A DNA stretch of 41,183 bases, taken from contig JAOESH010000016.1 in NCBI GenBank assembly GCA_028382005.1, forward strand, positions 1 to 41,183. Direction: 5' to 3'. The DNA is from Pseudomonadota bacterium. Lineage in GTDB: Bacteria > Pseudomonadota > Alphaproteobacteria > Puniceispirillales > Marisalimonadaceae. Positions 1 to 9,456 of the stretch are shown here, piece by piece. The notes beneath the pieces are model-generated. The model made no database searches. It was not told the origin of the DNA and worked only from the letters and a program-made list of their open reading frames with translations. The position numbers and the translations under genes were made by a program. Within the stretch, counting starts at the first letter, position 1. Each line of letters starts with the position of its first letter.

Positions 1-1202
1 AGCATAATGTCTTCGTTATCAACTCCAAGATCTAAGAGCATGTTAACAACAGCCTGGTTCATCATAGGAGGACCACACATATAATATTCACAATCTTCAG
101 GTGCTGGGTGGTCTTTTAAATATTGCTCAAAAAGTATATTATGGATAAACCCTTTATGACCATCCCATTTATCTTCTGGCATAGCGTCAGATAAACCAAT
201 ATGCCAAGTAAAATTTTTATTTTCAGCAGCTAATTTATCAAAATCTTCAACATAAAACATTTCTTTTTTAGATCTTGCTCCATACCAAAAAGTAACTTTG
301 CGGTCGGTTTTAATTCTATTAAATTGATCAAAAAGATGACTTCTCATAGGAGCCATACCTGCTCCACCCCCTATAAAAACCATTTCTTTATTTGTTTCTC
401 TTGCGTAAAATTCTCCAAAAGGTCCAGATACTACAACTTCATCACCTTTTTTAAGATTAAAAATATAAGATGACATTTTACCCGCAGGAATACCTGTTGA
501 ACCTGGAGGCGGAGAAGCTATTCTAACGTTCAACATAACAATGCCTTTTTCAGCAGGACAGTTAGCCATAGAGTAAGCTCTTTCAATTGGCTCATCACTT
601 TCAGCATTAAAATCCCAAATTTTAAATCTATCCCAATCTTCATGATACTCTTTTCCTACGTCATAATCCTTATACGAAAGTGAATATTTTGGAGCCTCTA
701 TTTGTATATAGCCACCTGCACGAAAATTAACATCTTCACCTTCAGGGAGATCAAGTATCAATTCTTTAATAAAAGTAGCAACGTTATCATTACTCCGAAC
801 TTTACATCTCCATTTTTTTACACCAAAAACTTCTTCCGGTACTTCAATTTCCATGTCTTGTTTAACAGCTACCTGACAAGATAATCTGTCACCACAAGAT
901 GCTTCTCTTTTGTTAATATGACCTTGTTCAGTAGGTAGAATAGATCCACCACCTGAATGAATTTTAACTCTACATTGAGCACAAGTTCCACCACCACCAC
1001 AAGCGGAAGGAACAAAAAGTTTTTCTGCTGCTAGGGTTTGTAAAAGTTTGCCACCAGCAGGCACTGTTACAGTTTTCTCGCCATTTATAGTTATATTTAC
1101 ATCACCAGTTGAGACTAGTTTACTTCTTGCAAAAACTATAATTGTAACAAGTGATAATACAATCATAGTAAAAAGACTTATACCTAAAACAAATGTATCC
1201 AT
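1..1202 (-). CDS. nqrF: Na+-translocating NADH:quinone reductase subunit F (3' end cut by window)
   Basis: NqrF is the NADH-oxidising entry subunit of the sodium pump Na+-NQR, passing electrons from NADH through FAD to a 2Fe-2S cluster. Reading the minus strand from ATG at 1202 gives about 400 residues with no stop before the window edge; the family is about 407, so only a few C-terminal residues are missing. An N-terminal membrane helix (about residues 3-25) is followed by a ferredoxin domain with Cys68, Cys74, Cys77 and Cys109 in the expected CX5CX2C...C spacing. Next come the FAD-binding RAYSMAN segment, the [12 protein letters not shown] nucleotide-binding motif and CGPPMMN near the end. 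It is the last gene of the nqrABCDEF run, 11 bp after nqrE. The identification is secure. Confidence 0.97.
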   Translation of the reverse strand, partial: MDTFVLGISLFTMIVLSLVTIIVFARSKLVSTGDVNITINGEKTVTVPAGGKLLQTLAAEKLFVPSACGGGGTCAQCRVKIHSGGGSILPTEQGHINKREASCGDRLSCQVAVKQDMEIEVPEEVFGVKKWRCKVRSNDNVATFIKELILDLPEGEDVNFRAGGYIQIEAPKYSLSYKDYDVGKEYHEDWDRFKIWDFNAESDEPIERAYSMANCPAEKGIVMLNVRIASPPPGSTGIPAGKMSSYIFNLKKGDEVVVSGPFGEFYARETNKEMVFIGGGAGMAPMRSHLFDQFNRIKTDRKVTFWYGARSKKEMFYVEDFDKLAAENKNFTWHIGLSDAMPEDKWDGHKGFIHNILFEQYLKDHPAPEDCEYYMCGPPMMNQAVVNMLLDLGVDNEDIM

Positions 1203-1213
1203 ATTAAATATCC

Positions 1214-1822
1214 TTAAAGTTTGACACCAGAAAAGCACATAAAAGCCATTGCCATGAGGCCTGCAGTAATAAATGTTATACCAAGTCCTTGAAGACCATC
1301 AGGTATATCGCTATATTTTAATTTTTCTCTAACACCAGCCATCGTAGTTATAGCCAGTGCCCACCCAAATCCAGAAGCAATCCCGTAGGTTGTTGCTTCA
1401 GAAAAATTGTAATCTCTTTCAACCATAAATAATGACCCACCTAGAATAGCACAATTAACTGTTATTAATGGTAAAAATATACCTAATGCATTATATAAAG
1501 AAGGAAAATATTTATCTAAAACCATTTCTAAAATTTGAACTAAAGCTGCGATAACCCCAATATATGATATTAATCCTAAAAATGTCAGATCAACATCTGG
1601 AAAACCTGCCCAAGCAAGAGCACCTGGTTTAAGTAAATATGTCAAAATCACATTATTTGCAGGAACTGTTATTGCTTGAACAATCATTACAGACACACCT
1701 AATCCAATAGCGGTAGATATCTTTTTTGAAACCGCAATAAATGTACACATTCCAAGAAAAAATGAAAGAGCAAGGTTTTCAACAAAAATAGCTTTGACTG
1801 CTAATGAGATTAAAGCTTCCAT
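1214..1822 (-). CDS. nqrE: Na+-NQR subunit E, membrane
   Basis: NqrE is an integral membrane subunit of Na+-NQR, related to RnfA. The 202-residue length is typical. It has about six hydrophobic helices. Cys26 (in FFLGMCTF) and Cys124 (in [10 protein letters not shown]) sit where NqrE contributes ligands to the intramembrane 2Fe-2S centre shared with NqrD; that role is known from Vibrio and inferred here. Its ATG overlaps the nqrD stop by one base, which implies translational coupling within the operon. No anomalies were seen. Confidence 0.97.
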   Translation of the reverse strand: MEALISLAVKAIFVENLALSFFLGMCTFIAVSKKISTAIGLGVSVMIVQAITVPANNVILTYLLKPGALAWAGFPDVDLTFLGLISYIGVIAALVQILEMVLDKYFPSLYNALGIFLPLITVNCAILGGSLFMVERDYNFSEATTYGIASGFGWALAITTMAGVREKLKYSDIPDGLQGLGITFITAGLMAMAFMCFSGVKL

Positions 1823-2475
1823 TAATGAACCTCTAAAGTTTGAATTTTATATTCACGAGCTTCAACTTGTGACTTTTTCCATGATCTAATGCCCCATATT
1901 AAAAATCCAATAATAAAAAAAGCTGAAGGTGGCAATAATAATAATCCATTAGGAACATACCATCCTCCATTACTTACTGGATCTAAAATAGTTATACCAA
2001 ATAAAGAACCTGAACCGAAAAGCTCTCTAAAAACCCCAACACACATTAATAACAAACCATAGCCTAAACCATTACCTACACCATCTATAAATGAGTCCAC
2101 AGGAGTATTTTTCATAGCAAATGCTTCAGCTCTTCCCATAACAATGCAATTAGTAATAATTAGGCCAACAAAAACAGAAAGAGTTTTTGAAATTTCGTAA
2201 GCATAAGCTTTAATAATTTGATCAACCAGTATCACAAGAGAAGCAATTATTACCATTTGAACAATAATTCTTATAGAGTTTGGAATATAGTTTCTTAACA
2301 TTGAGATAAAAAGAGATGAAAAACCAGTAACGGCTATAACAGCTAGAGACATAACAAAAGCAACATTTAACGATGATGTAACTGCTAAAGCTGAACAAAT
2401 ACCTAACACTTGAAGAGTAATCGGGTTATTATCAACAAGTGGGTCTATTAATAATTGTTTCCTAGTCTGTGACAT
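1822..2475 (-). CDS. nqrD: Na+-NQR subunit D, membrane
   Basis: NqrD is the membrane partner of NqrE, related to RnfE. The protein is 217 residues, with about six transmembrane segments and a basic C-terminal tail. Cys27 (LGICSAL) and Cys110 ([14 protein letters not shown]) correspond to the NqrD cysteines that, with those of NqrE, hold the membrane-embedded 2Fe-2S cluster in characterised enzymes. The [12 protein letters not shown] segment is a family hallmark. The start overlaps the last base of nqrC and the stop overlaps the start of nqrE, so the gene is embedded in the nqr operon. Confidence 0.97.
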   Translation of the reverse strand: MSQTRKQLLIDPLVDNNPITLQVLGICSALAVTSSLNVAFVMSLAVIAVTGFSSLFISMLRNYIPNSIRIIVQMVIIASLVILVDQIIKAYAYEISKTLSVFVGLIITNCIVMGRAEAFAMKNTPVDSFIDGVGNGLGYGLLLMCVGVFRELFGSGSLFGITILDPVSNGGWYVPNGLLLLPPSAFFIIGFLIWGIRSWKKSQVEAREYKIQTLEVH

Positions 2476-3266
2476 TAAGCTTCTCCACTTTTTAAATTTT
2501 TAAGAAACTTTTTAAACCCAGATTTACCCATCCAAAACTTTACTAAGTTATTTACTCCGTTAGATGTAAGCGTAGCACCTGCTAAAGCATCAATGTGATA
2601 ATCTTTGTTCTTAGAAGTTTTAGCAACCTGTATCATTAAATCACCTTTTTCGTTATTTAACTTTTTACCTTTCCATTGTGCTTTCCATTTTGGATTATCA
2701 ACTTCCGCACCCAATCCTGGTGTTTCGGCATGTTGATAAAATTGAAGACCAAATATATCATTTAAGTTATTTTCTAGAGCGATAAAACCATATAATGTTG
2801 ACCATAAACCATACCCATGTACAGGAAGGATTATCTTATCCAAGGAACCATCATTATTTTTTAACAGATAAATCGTAACAAAATTTGCTCGTCTACCAAT
2901 TGAAGCCGGGTCGTCTTTTAATGCAACACTCAATAAAGGGTCTTGGGCTGCTTTTTTATCATCAAAAATCAATGGGTCAAATTTGTTTGTAAATTTACCA
3001 TTCTCTATATCAACAATCAAAGGCTCAAATGATGAAAAAGTTTCTTGAATATTCACGCCATCATAATATTTTCCAGCAACTTGCAAGATATTTTTTTGCT
3101 TATCAAGGGCTTTATTAACATCTTGCTTTGATTTCAAATTTACAGCTGCAAAAGAGACAACCATAGAACATATAAAACACAAAGTTGTAGCAACGATTAT
3201 TGTTTTTACCATGCCATCAACAGGCATATTTTTAAATTTTACAAATATATTATTTGAATTAGACAT
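2475..3266 (-). CDS. nqrC: Na+-NQR subunit C, covalent FMN carrier
   Basis: NqrC carries a covalently bound FMN in the electron path of Na+-NQR. The 263-residue protein has one N-terminal membrane anchor (about residues 20-42) followed by a periplasmic FMN-binding domain. The flavinylation site is read as [13 protein letters not shown], with the acceptor threonine at about residue 232. The S/T position of the usual flavinylation consensus is Ala here. The ETPGLGAEV segment is a further family signature. It overlaps nqrB by 8 bp. ApbE, needed for FMN attachment, is encoded divergently at 6066. Confidence 0.97.
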   Translation of the reverse strand: MSNSNNIFVKFKNMPVDGMVKTIIVATTLCFICSMVVSFAAVNLKSKQDVNKALDKQKNILQVAGKYYDGVNIQETFSSFEPLIVDIENGKFTNKFDPLIFDDKKAAQDPLLSVALKDDPASIGRRANFVTIYLLKNNDGSLDKIILPVHGYGLWSTLYGFIALENNLNDIFGLQFYQHAETPGLGAEVDNPKWKAQWKGKKLNNEKGDLMIQVAKTSKNKDYHIDALAGATLTSNGVNNLVKFWMGKSGFKKFLKNLKSGEA

Positions 3267-4467
3267 TAAAAATTGCCCTTCTCTTAATATTAGCCATTAC
3301 AACAAAGTGATCTATCAAAGGTGCAAATATATTCCCAAATAAAATTGCTAACATCATACCCTCAGGAAATGCTGGATTTAAAACTCTTATCATGACAACC
3401 ATAAAACCAATAAGTCCGCCATAAATGTAACGACCTAAATTCGTATGACTACCAGAAACTGGCTCAGTAACCATAAAAACCAAACCAAAGGCGTAACTTC
3501 CAACAACCAAATGCCAGTACCATGGCATACTAAACATCGGATTAGTATCCGATCCAATCCAATTCAAGAAAGACGAGAAAGCTATCATTCCAAATAAACA
3601 ACCTACAATCATTCTATAATTAGCTATTTTAGTTAGCAAAAGAAAACATAAACCAATCGCAATGGCTAATGTAGAAGTTTCTCCAAGAGATCCTTGGATT
3701 GTACCTAAAAAAGCATCTGTCCAAGTTATGCCATAATTGCTTAAGCTTTCATAACCTTCAGAAGCAGATAACCCTAATGAAGTTGCACCTGAAAAGCCGT
3801 CAACGGGGGTCCAAATTGAGTCACCTGACATGTAAGCTGGATAAGCGAAATACAAAAAGGCACGACCTGTTAATGCGGGGTTTAAGAAATTTTTACCTGT
3901 ACCACCAAAAACTTCTTTGGCAACAACAACCCCAAAAGCAATACCTAATGCCACTTGCCAAAGTGGTGTAGAGGCAGGTAAAGTTAGAGCAAATAACATT
4001 GATGATACAAGAAAACCCTCGTTAACTTCGTGACCTCGGACAGTTGCAAATATTACTTCACATAATCCACCAGCTACTAAGGTTGTAATATAAATGGGCA
4101 AAAAATATAATAAGCCGTGAGATACGTTAGAAACTAAACTTGTAGGATCAATACCTAAACCTGTTAATTGTAAAAGATGAATCCTCCAACCCGATATTTC
4201 TTTAATATCTAATGAAGATAAAGCAGAATTTGTTTGAAAACCAGTGTTGTATAATGCCCATAAAACACAAGGAATAGTTGATATAACTACATACGTCATA
4301 ATTCTTTTCATATCAACAAAACTACGAGCATGTGGAGCAGCTTTAGTAACAGTATTACTTGTGAAAAATATTGTTTCTATCATTTCAAAAATTGGATAAT
4401 ATTTTTGGAATTTACCACCTTTTTCAAAATGAGGCTCAATTGAACTGAAATAACTTCGAATTGACAT
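3259..4467 (-). CDS. nqrB: Na+-NQR subunit B, membrane, covalent FMN
   Basis: NqrB is the large membrane subunit of Na+-NQR, holding covalent FMN and riboflavin and central to sodium transport. About 402 residues with roughly ten hydrophobic segments are visible. The flavinylation motif DGFSGATSLG places the FMN threonine at about residue 229. GKNFLNPALTGRAFLYFAYP is a conserved NqrB segment. I chose ATG at 4467 over the in-frame TTG at 4470, because AAGAAGG lies about 7 bases before the ATG and only 4 before the TTG. It starts immediately after the nqrA stop. Confidence 0.97.
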   Translation of the reverse strand: MSIRSYFSSIEPHFEKGGKFQKYYPIFEMIETIFFTSNTVTKAAPHARSFVDMKRIMTYVVISTIPCVLWALYNTGFQTNSALSSLDIKEISGWRIHLLQLTGLGIDPTSLVSNVSHGLLYFLPIYITTLVAGGLCEVIFATVRGHEVNEGFLVSSMLFALTLPASTPLWQVALGIAFGVVVAKEVFGGTGKNFLNPALTGRAFLYFAYPAYMSGDSIWTPVDGFSGATSLGLSASEGYESLSNYGITWTDAFLGTIQGSLGETSTLAIAIGLCFLLLTKIANYRMIVGCLFGMIAFSSFLNWIGSDTNPMFSMPWYWHLVVGSYAFGLVFMVTEPVSGSHTNLGRYIYGGLIGFMVVMIRVLNPAFPEGMMLAILFGNIFAPLIDHFVVMANIKRRAIFNV

Positions 4468-4470
4468 CAA

Positions 4471-5814
4471 TTAACCTTCTTTCTCTATTTTCTGTAAACT
4501 ATCTCTCAAAGCAGATCCATATTCATATTTTGCTGGGCAGGCAAATGTACATAAAGCAAGATCTTCTTCGTCTAATTCTAAGGCTCCAAGTGATTGAGCA
4601 ACATCTGTGTCCATAACTAGAAGAGCTCTCAACATTTGCGTAGGTAAAAAATCTTGTGGCATCAAAGTTTCAAAGACACCTGTTGGAACCATAGCCCTTC
4701 GACCTCCGTTTAAATTTGATGTTAAATTAAATAATTTAAAAAATCCAAAAGCGGATAAGAGAACAGGCATTACTGAAAATTTATTCGGTTGAGGTTTAAT
4801 CCATCCAAAAAAATGTTTTTCTAAATCTTCTTTTATTATTGTAATCTGACGAGAATATTTACCTAAAAAAGCCAAGTCATCAACAGCATGAAATCCAGAA
4901 AGTACAGAGCCTGAAATAACCCTACAATCTTCGTATTTGTTATATTCACCCTCTAAAATATCATCTAGAGATGCACCCAAAACCGTTTTCACTAAACGCG
5001 GTTTCAAAGCATTCGGTCCAGCGATAGATATAACTCTATTAATATCAATAAACCCTGTTAAAAAGAGTTTACCAATTGCGATAACGTCTTGATAACCAAT
5101 TGACCAAACAGTTTTTGAAGAAGAGGGAGCGTCTAGAAAATGCATATGAGTACCAGCTAATCCAGCTGGATGAGGACCTGAAAACTCGTAAGTGTCAAAT
5201 CCTTCAACAACAAGTTGACTAGTATTTTTTTTACAAATAAACACGTTGCCTTTTGTAAGGAGAGATATTTTTTTTACACCTTCTTCAAAAGCTTTTAAAT
5301 CTTGATTTATTATTAGATCTGCGTCTGGACATAATGGTTCTGTATCCATTGCTGTTACAAATATTGATGAAGGAACACTATCACTAGATGGAACTTTAGA
5401 ATAAGGCCTTGTTAGAAATGACGTCCACAAACCGCTATCAAATAGACATTTTTTTACAAATTGCTCTTGAGATTTTTCATTAGAATGTGATTTAGTTATA
5501 GCAATGCCCTCATCGTCTATACTTTCAACATCAATAACTACACTAAGAAGAACTCTCTTTTCACCTCTATTTATAACTTTAACTTCACCCTTGCATGGAG
5601 AAACATATAAAATTTCTGGAGCATCTTTATGGCAAAAAAGTGGAGTACCTCTTATAACTTTATCTCGTTCACTCACAAGCATTTTAGGTTTTAGCCCTTT
5701 AAAATCAGGACCAAGTACAGCAACTGAATTTGGGACTTTGATATCATGAATTACTTGATCTGGAATTCCTAAAATAGGAATATTTAAACCTTTCTTTAGA
5801 TTAAAAATACTCAT
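4471..5814 (-). CDS. nqrA: Na+-NQR subunit A
   Basis: NqrA is the peripheral cytoplasmic subunit of Na+-NQR and the first gene of the operon. The 447-residue length is typical. Recognisable segments are GLNIPILGIPDQ at the N-terminus, the FSGPHPAGLAGTHMHF region and a C-terminal half ending near CTFACPAKYEYGSALRD. Upstream, a 10-base A/T run and an AT-rich gap separate it from the divergent apbE, so both operons are probably transcribed from the 5815-6065 interval. I see no strong Shine-Dalgarno at the usual spacing. Confidence 0.97.
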   Translation of the reverse strand: MSIFNLKKGLNIPILGIPDQVIHDIKVPNSVAVLGPDFKGLKPKMLVSERDKVIRGTPLFCHKDAPEILYVSPCKGEVKVINRGEKRVLLSVVIDVESIDDEGIAITKSHSNEKSQEQFVKKCLFDSGLWTSFLTRPYSKVPSSDSVPSSIFVTAMDTEPLCPDADLIINQDLKAFEEGVKKISLLTKGNVFICKKNTSQLVVEGFDTYEFSGPHPAGLAGTHMHFLDAPSSSKTVWSIGYQDVIAIGKLFLTGFIDINRVISIAGPNALKPRLVKTVLGASLDDILEGEYNKYEDCRVISGSVLSGFHAVDDLAFLGKYSRQITIIKEDLEKHFFGWIKPQPNKFSVMPVLLSAFGFFKLFNLTSNLNGGRRAMVPTGVFETLMPQDFLPTQMLRALLVMDTDVAQSLGALELDEEDLALCTFACPAKYEYGSALRDSLQKIEKEG

Positions 5815-6065
5815 TTAAAAAAAAAATACCCTTTGGAATTTAATAATAGATTTATGTTTGTATTGTTAACAGATTACTAAGAAACATATATAATATATTT
5901 AAAAAAAAACAAGTGTATATATATATATATTTTTTTAAGTTTTTTATATTATTTTCTAATGAATAATACAAAGAACATTAAACATTAGTATAAAAATATT
6001 TTATTGTTATTAGTTAAAAAGATGTATAAAAAAAATTCTAGTTTGATTTTATTGAGAGATTACAA
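5815..6065. promoter_or_regulatory. Divergent intergenic region between nqrA and apbE
   Basis: These 251 bp separate the minus-strand nqr operon from plus-strand apbE-nqrM, so promoters for both must lie here or nearby. The sequence is very AT-rich: an A10 run at 5817-5826, a (TA)n tract at 5916-5930, and a loose inverted pair TATGTTT (5853-5859)/AAACATA (5882-5888). GAGAG just before 6066 can serve as ribosome binding site for apbE. I cannot assign -35/-10 boxes with confidence because nearly everything resembles a -10. Confidence 0.5.
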
Positions 6066-7088
6066 ATGAAATTACTAAATTCTTTTTTCCTTTTAGCCAC
6101 TTTTATATTCCTATTCTCCTGTTCAAACAATAATACACAGAACATTGAGATTAAAGGCAATGCTATGGGTACATTTTATTTCATAAAGATGATTGATGTT
6201 CCAAATAAGTTAGAAAAAGATAAATTAAAACTTGAGCTTAATAAAACTTTTCTTGAAATTAATAAAATTGTATCAAATTGGGACAAGCTTTCAGAAATAA
6301 GTATTTTAAATAATAATAAAACATTAGCGCCTGTAAAAATTTCAGATAATTTATTAGATGTATTTTATACAGCAAACATTATACATTTAAAAAGTAATGG
6401 TTTTTTTGATATTACACTTGATCCTCTAATAGAATTATGGGGATTTGGTTATAAAGAAGAAAAAATAAAAAACGGACCTCCTCCTCAAAAAGATATATTA
6501 AAAGCTTTATCATTAGTAAATCAGAAATTATTTTTAGAAATTAATCTGCCTAAAAATCAAATAATAAAAAGAAATAAAGATGTTTCTTTTAATTTATCTG
6601 CAATTGGAAAAGGTTACGGAATTGATTTAATTGGTAAAAAATTAGAGAGTTTAAAAATAAATAATTTTCTTATAAATATTGGTGGGGACATATTAACAAA
6701 AGGTTACAACAACAAAAAACAGAATTGGGTAATTGGAATAGAAAACCCTAACTTACAACAACAGTTTATCAAAGAGATTGTAAATTTAACAAATAAAGGG
6801 GTAGCCACTTCGGGAGATTACAAAAACTTTTATGATGATAATGGTATAAAATATTCACATATAATTAATCCTAAAACAGGAATGCCAATCACTCACTCAA
6901 CAAAATCTGTAACAGTTGTAGAAAAAAGTTCTATGCTTGCAGATGGTTGGGCCACTGCATTACTTGCAATGGGTAGTTTGCAAGGGCTAAAAATTGCAGA
7001 AAAAGAAAATATAGCTGTACTTTTTATAGACAAAATAGGAAAAAAATTAATCAAAATCAAAAGCACTAAATTTCAAAGCTTAAAATAA
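6066..7088 (+). CDS. apbE: FAD:protein FMN transferase ApbE, lipoprotein
   Basis: ApbE uses FAD to attach FMN covalently to threonines of proteins such as NqrB and NqrC, on the periplasmic side. The 340-residue product begins with a lipoprotein signal (hydrophobic stretch, then LFSC with the lipidated Cys at about 19). Family signatures are MGTFYF near the start, DITLDPLIELWGFG, LSAIGKGYGID, NIGGDI, GVATSGDYKNF and YSHIINPKTGMPI. It faces the nqr operon and is followed by nqrM, so a role in NQR maturation is strongly supported by context. GAGAG precedes the ATG. Confidence 0.96.
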   Translation: MKLLNSFFLLATFIFLFSCSNNNTQNIEIKGNAMGTFYFIKMIDVPNKLEKDKLKLELNKTFLEINKIVSNWDKLSEISILNNNKTLAPVKISDNLLDVFYTANIIHLKSNGFFDITLDPLIELWGFGYKEEKIKNGPPPQKDILKALSLVNQKLFLEINLPKNQIIKRNKDVSFNLSAIGKGYGIDLIGKKLESLKINNFLINIGGDILTKGYNNKKQNWVIGIENPNLQQQFIKEIVNLTNKGVATSGDYKNFYDDNGIKYSHIINPKTGMPITHSTKSVTVVEKSSMLADGWATALLAMGSLQGLKIAEKENIAVLFIDKIGKKLIKIKSTKFQSLK

Positions 7089-7128
7089 AAAAATTGAAAA
7101 TTTAATACTTTTAGAGTAAAGACATTTT

Positions 7129-7344
7129 ATGGAAATATTTTTAATAACTTTTATATTACTTCTTATCATTATAGTCATTATGTCACTTGGTGTAATGTTA
7201 ATGGGAAAAAATATAAAAGGAAGCTGTGGTGGATTAAATGCAATTTCAGGCTCTGACAAATGTTCTATTTGCAACAAAGACATTGATCCCAACAACCCTT
7301 TAGTAAATCAACTTAAATGCAAAAATTTGCCAAAAACCATTTAA
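7129..7344 (+). CDS. nqrM: Na+-NQR maturation protein NqrM
   Basis: NqrM is a small membrane protein required for assembling functional Na+-NQR, probably by delivering iron to the NqrD/E centre; that function is known from the family. The 71-residue product has one N-terminal membrane helix (about residues 4-26), then GSCGGLNAI with Cys33 and a CSIC pair at Cys45/Cys48, plus Cys64. This is the characteristic Cys pattern of the family. It lies 40 bp after apbE on the same strand, so the two NQR accessory genes probably form one unit facing the nqr structural operon. Confidence 0.93.
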   Translation: MEIFLITFILLLIIIVIMSLGVMLMGKNIKGSCGGLNAISGSDKCSICNKDIDPNNPLVNQLKCKNLPKTI

Positions 7345-7351
7345 TATGAAA

Positions 7352-7552
7352 CTAATTCTTCATAGGTACTAAAACAATAATAAAAAATGATATTGAGGAT
7401 AACAACCCATAAATCCATGCTTTAATAAGCCATGCTTTAACTGTATTAGTATCTTTCATTTTCCAGTTTTCTCTGAAAGCTTTTCCAAACAAAATCATTA
7501 AAATGAGCAGTGCTAGACCTTCAAGTGAAGTGTATGAAATATTATTAATCAT
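7352..7552 (-). CDS. Small two-helix membrane protein, unknown function
   Basis: This 66-residue protein matches no family I recognise. It has two hydrophobic segments (about residues 10-23 and 44-63) joined by a basic loop with FRENWKMKD. A GAGG sequence stands about six bases before the ATG, and the gene begins 22 bp after the stop of the DMT exporter at 7575, so it looks like the second gene of that unit. It ends seven bases from the stop of nqrM on the other strand. It may be a real small membrane protein associated with the exporter; function is unknown. Confidence 0.65.
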   Translation of the reverse strand: MINNISYTSLEGLALLILMILFGKAFRENWKMKDTNTVKAWLIKAWIYGLLSSISFFIIVLVPMKN

Positions 7553-7574
7553 TAAAAACCTCAGACTTTAAAAA

Positions 7575-8465
7575 TTAGTATTGTTTTTGCTTATACTCAA
7601 ATAGATATATCCCCAAAAATATTAAACAAAGTGATATTAAATGATAAATTTGGAACAACTCCCCCAAAAAAAGAACCGCTAACATTGAACTGAATACTGG
7701 AACAAGATTGGTATATAAACCTGATCTAGATGGACCTATTTTTTCCACCCCTTTCATAAAAAAAATTTGGGCAAGAAATGAAGGGAAAATTATGATTACA
7801 GCTAAAATTAAAATACCTTTGTTACCTGGTAGAATTGTGTTGCCAGATAATGCTTCATAAAACAAGCCCGGTAAAGATCCTATAAAAGCTATATAGGAAA
7901 AGAATGTTAACAATGTTAATGCCCCTATTTTTGGTTTTTTTCTTAAACCAACTGCATATACTGCGTATAATGTACATGCTAATATCATAATAATATCACC
8001 CTTATTTAGCTTAAATTTTAATAAGCCGTTAATGTCTCCAGCACTTACAACTACTAAAACAGCAACAAAAGTAATTAGAACTCCACAAAGCTGTATCAGT
8101 TTTATTTCTTCTTTCAGCCAAATTCTTGCAATGATAATTATAAAAGCTGGCATTGTACCTTGAACAATACCTAAGTTAATAGCGATAGTGTCATGAGCGG
8201 CAATATAGTAAGATGAATTAAAACCCGTGAACCCAAGTAAGCCCATCATTATTAACCATTTAATCCTTTTACTAAGAATAACCCATGCTTCAATTAATTC
8301 TTGTCTACATATTAAAGTTAAAATAAGAGATACGAAAAACCATCGAACACTTACAATTAATAAAGGTGATACTTCTCCGACAGCTGCTCTACCGGCAATT
8401 GTATTCAAAGCCCAAAATAATGAAGTAAAAGTCAATAGAAAATGTGGATTATAAAAAATTTTCAT
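7575..8465 (-). CDS. DMT superfamily exporter (EamA family)
   Basis: This is a 296-residue integral membrane protein of the drug/metabolite transporter superfamily. It has about ten hydrophobic helices arranged as two EamA repeats (about 1-140 and 150-290). The first repeat begins with FTSLFWALNTIAGRAAVGEVSP, cited here only in part as SLFWALNTIAGRA, followed by a VRWFFVSL helix. GPSRSGLYTNLVPVF in the second half is the classic EamA signature. Substrate cannot be predicted. It is the first of four such transporters in this window and is followed by a 66-residue membrane protein on the same strand. Confidence 0.9.
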   Translation of the reverse strand: MKIFYNPHFLLTFTSLFWALNTIAGRAAVGEVSPLLIVSVRWFFVSLILTLICRQELIEAWVILSKRIKWLIMMGLLGFTGFNSSYYIAAHDTIAINLGIVQGTMPAFIIIIARIWLKEEIKLIQLCGVLITFVAVLVVVSAGDINGLLKFKLNKGDIIMILACTLYAVYAVGLRKKPKIGALTLLTFFSYIAFIGSLPGLFYEALSGNTILPGNKGILILAVIIIFPSFLAQIFFMKGVEKIGPSRSGLYTNLVPVFSSMLAVLFLGELFQIYHLISLCLIFLGIYLFEYKQKQY

Positions 8466-8582
8466 TGAAAAAATATAGCCATAGTGATTATTATGATTAT
8501 TGTATTAATTATGTTAACTTGTTATCTAACAGAAGTTACCTTTTATAAACACAAAAATAATTACTTTTCCTTGGGAGCAAAA

Positions 8583-9452
8583 ATGTCAGAAACACAATAT
8601 CTAGCTGCAAAAACAATTGAAGAAGCTGTTAAAGCTCATTCTAAAGCTAATGGGTCTGCTAGATTTCTAGCTGGTGGAACAGATTTACTTGTTCAGATAA
8701 AAAGTGGCATTAAGAAACCTGAATTGGTAATTGATGTAAAAAAAATTGTTGAACTTAATTCAATTAAAGAGCTATCAGACAATGAATTTGTCGTTGGAGC
8801 ATCCGTATCAGGTGCTAATTTGAATCGAAATCATAAATTTGCTAAACTTTGGCCAGGAGTTCTTGAAGCTTTCAGATTAATTGGTTCCGAGCAAATTCAA
8901 GGTAGAGCATCATTAGGTGGAAACCTATGCAACGGATCACCTGCTGGTGACAGTGTTCCCGCCCTAATTGCTGCAGGTTGTAAAGCAATAATAGCAGGCC
9001 CAGACGGTAGAAAAGAAATACCTATTGAAAACTTTCATAAAGGTCCAGGTAAAACTATATTAGAAAATGGTGAGATGCTGGTAAGTCTTAAATTTCCAAA
9101 ACGCGAAATAAATTCCTCTGATGTTTATTTGAGAATGACACCAAGAACTGAGATGGACATAGCTGTTGTTGGTTGTGGAGTAAACATTTCATTGGAAAAT
9201 AATATTTGCACTGCAGCCAGAGTATCTTTAGGAGCAGTTGCGCCAACTCCACTTCTTATTGAAGAGGCCTCAGAAATAATGGTAGGAACAGATTTAAACT
9301 CTGATGTACTGGATAAAGTCGCCGCTCTTTGTATGCAGGCTTGTAATCCTATAAACGATAAAAGAGGTACTATAGATTACCGAACTAAAGTAGCAGGTGT
9401 TTTGTTAAAAAGATCTGTGTTAATTGCTATTGACAGAATTAAAGGAAATTAA
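8583..9452 (+). CDS. Molybdenum hydroxylase FAD-binding subunit (CoxM-like)
   Basis: This is the medium, FAD-binding subunit of a xanthine dehydrogenase/CO dehydrogenase family enzyme, which passes electrons from the iron-sulfur subunit to an acceptor. It is 289 residues. AGGTDLL near residue 30 and IQGRASLGGNLCNGSPAGD around residues 98-116 are the FAD pyrophosphate-binding motifs, and the C-terminal CO_deh_flav_C region ends with YRTKVAGVLLKR. I chose ATG at 8583, preceded by GGGAG, rather than the upstream in-frame ATG at 8484, whose extra 33 residues are hydrophobic and unlike the family. It is the first gene of a three-gene operon. Confidence 0.92.
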   Translation: MSETQYLAAKTIEEAVKAHSKANGSARFLAGGTDLLVQIKSGIKKPELVIDVKKIVELNSIKELSDNEFVVGASVSGANLNRNHKFAKLWPGVLEAFRLIGSEQIQGRASLGGNLCNGSPAGDSVPALIAAGCKAIIAGPDGRKEIPIENFHKGPGKTILENGEMLVSLKFPKREINSSDVYLRMTPRTEMDIAVVGCGVNISLENNICTAARVSLGAVAPTPLLIEEASEIMVGTDLNSDVLDKVAALCMQACNPINDKRGTIDYRTKVAGVLLKRSVLIAIDRIKGN

Positions 9453-9456
9453 AATT

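Noticed and set aside
702-884. Open frame opposite nqrF, and similar frames opposite other genes
   Set aside because: They lie entirely within well-identified genes, and their translations show no family features.
5916-5930. (TA)n tract between nqrA and apbE as a phase-variation switch
   Set aside because: It is short, imperfectly bounded and lies in sequence that is almost all A/T; no promoter spacing can be tied to it.
8484-8582. Longer N-terminus for the FAD subunit
   Set aside because: The added residues are hydrophobic and unlike the family, there is no ribosome binding site at 8484, and GGGAG precedes ATG 8583.
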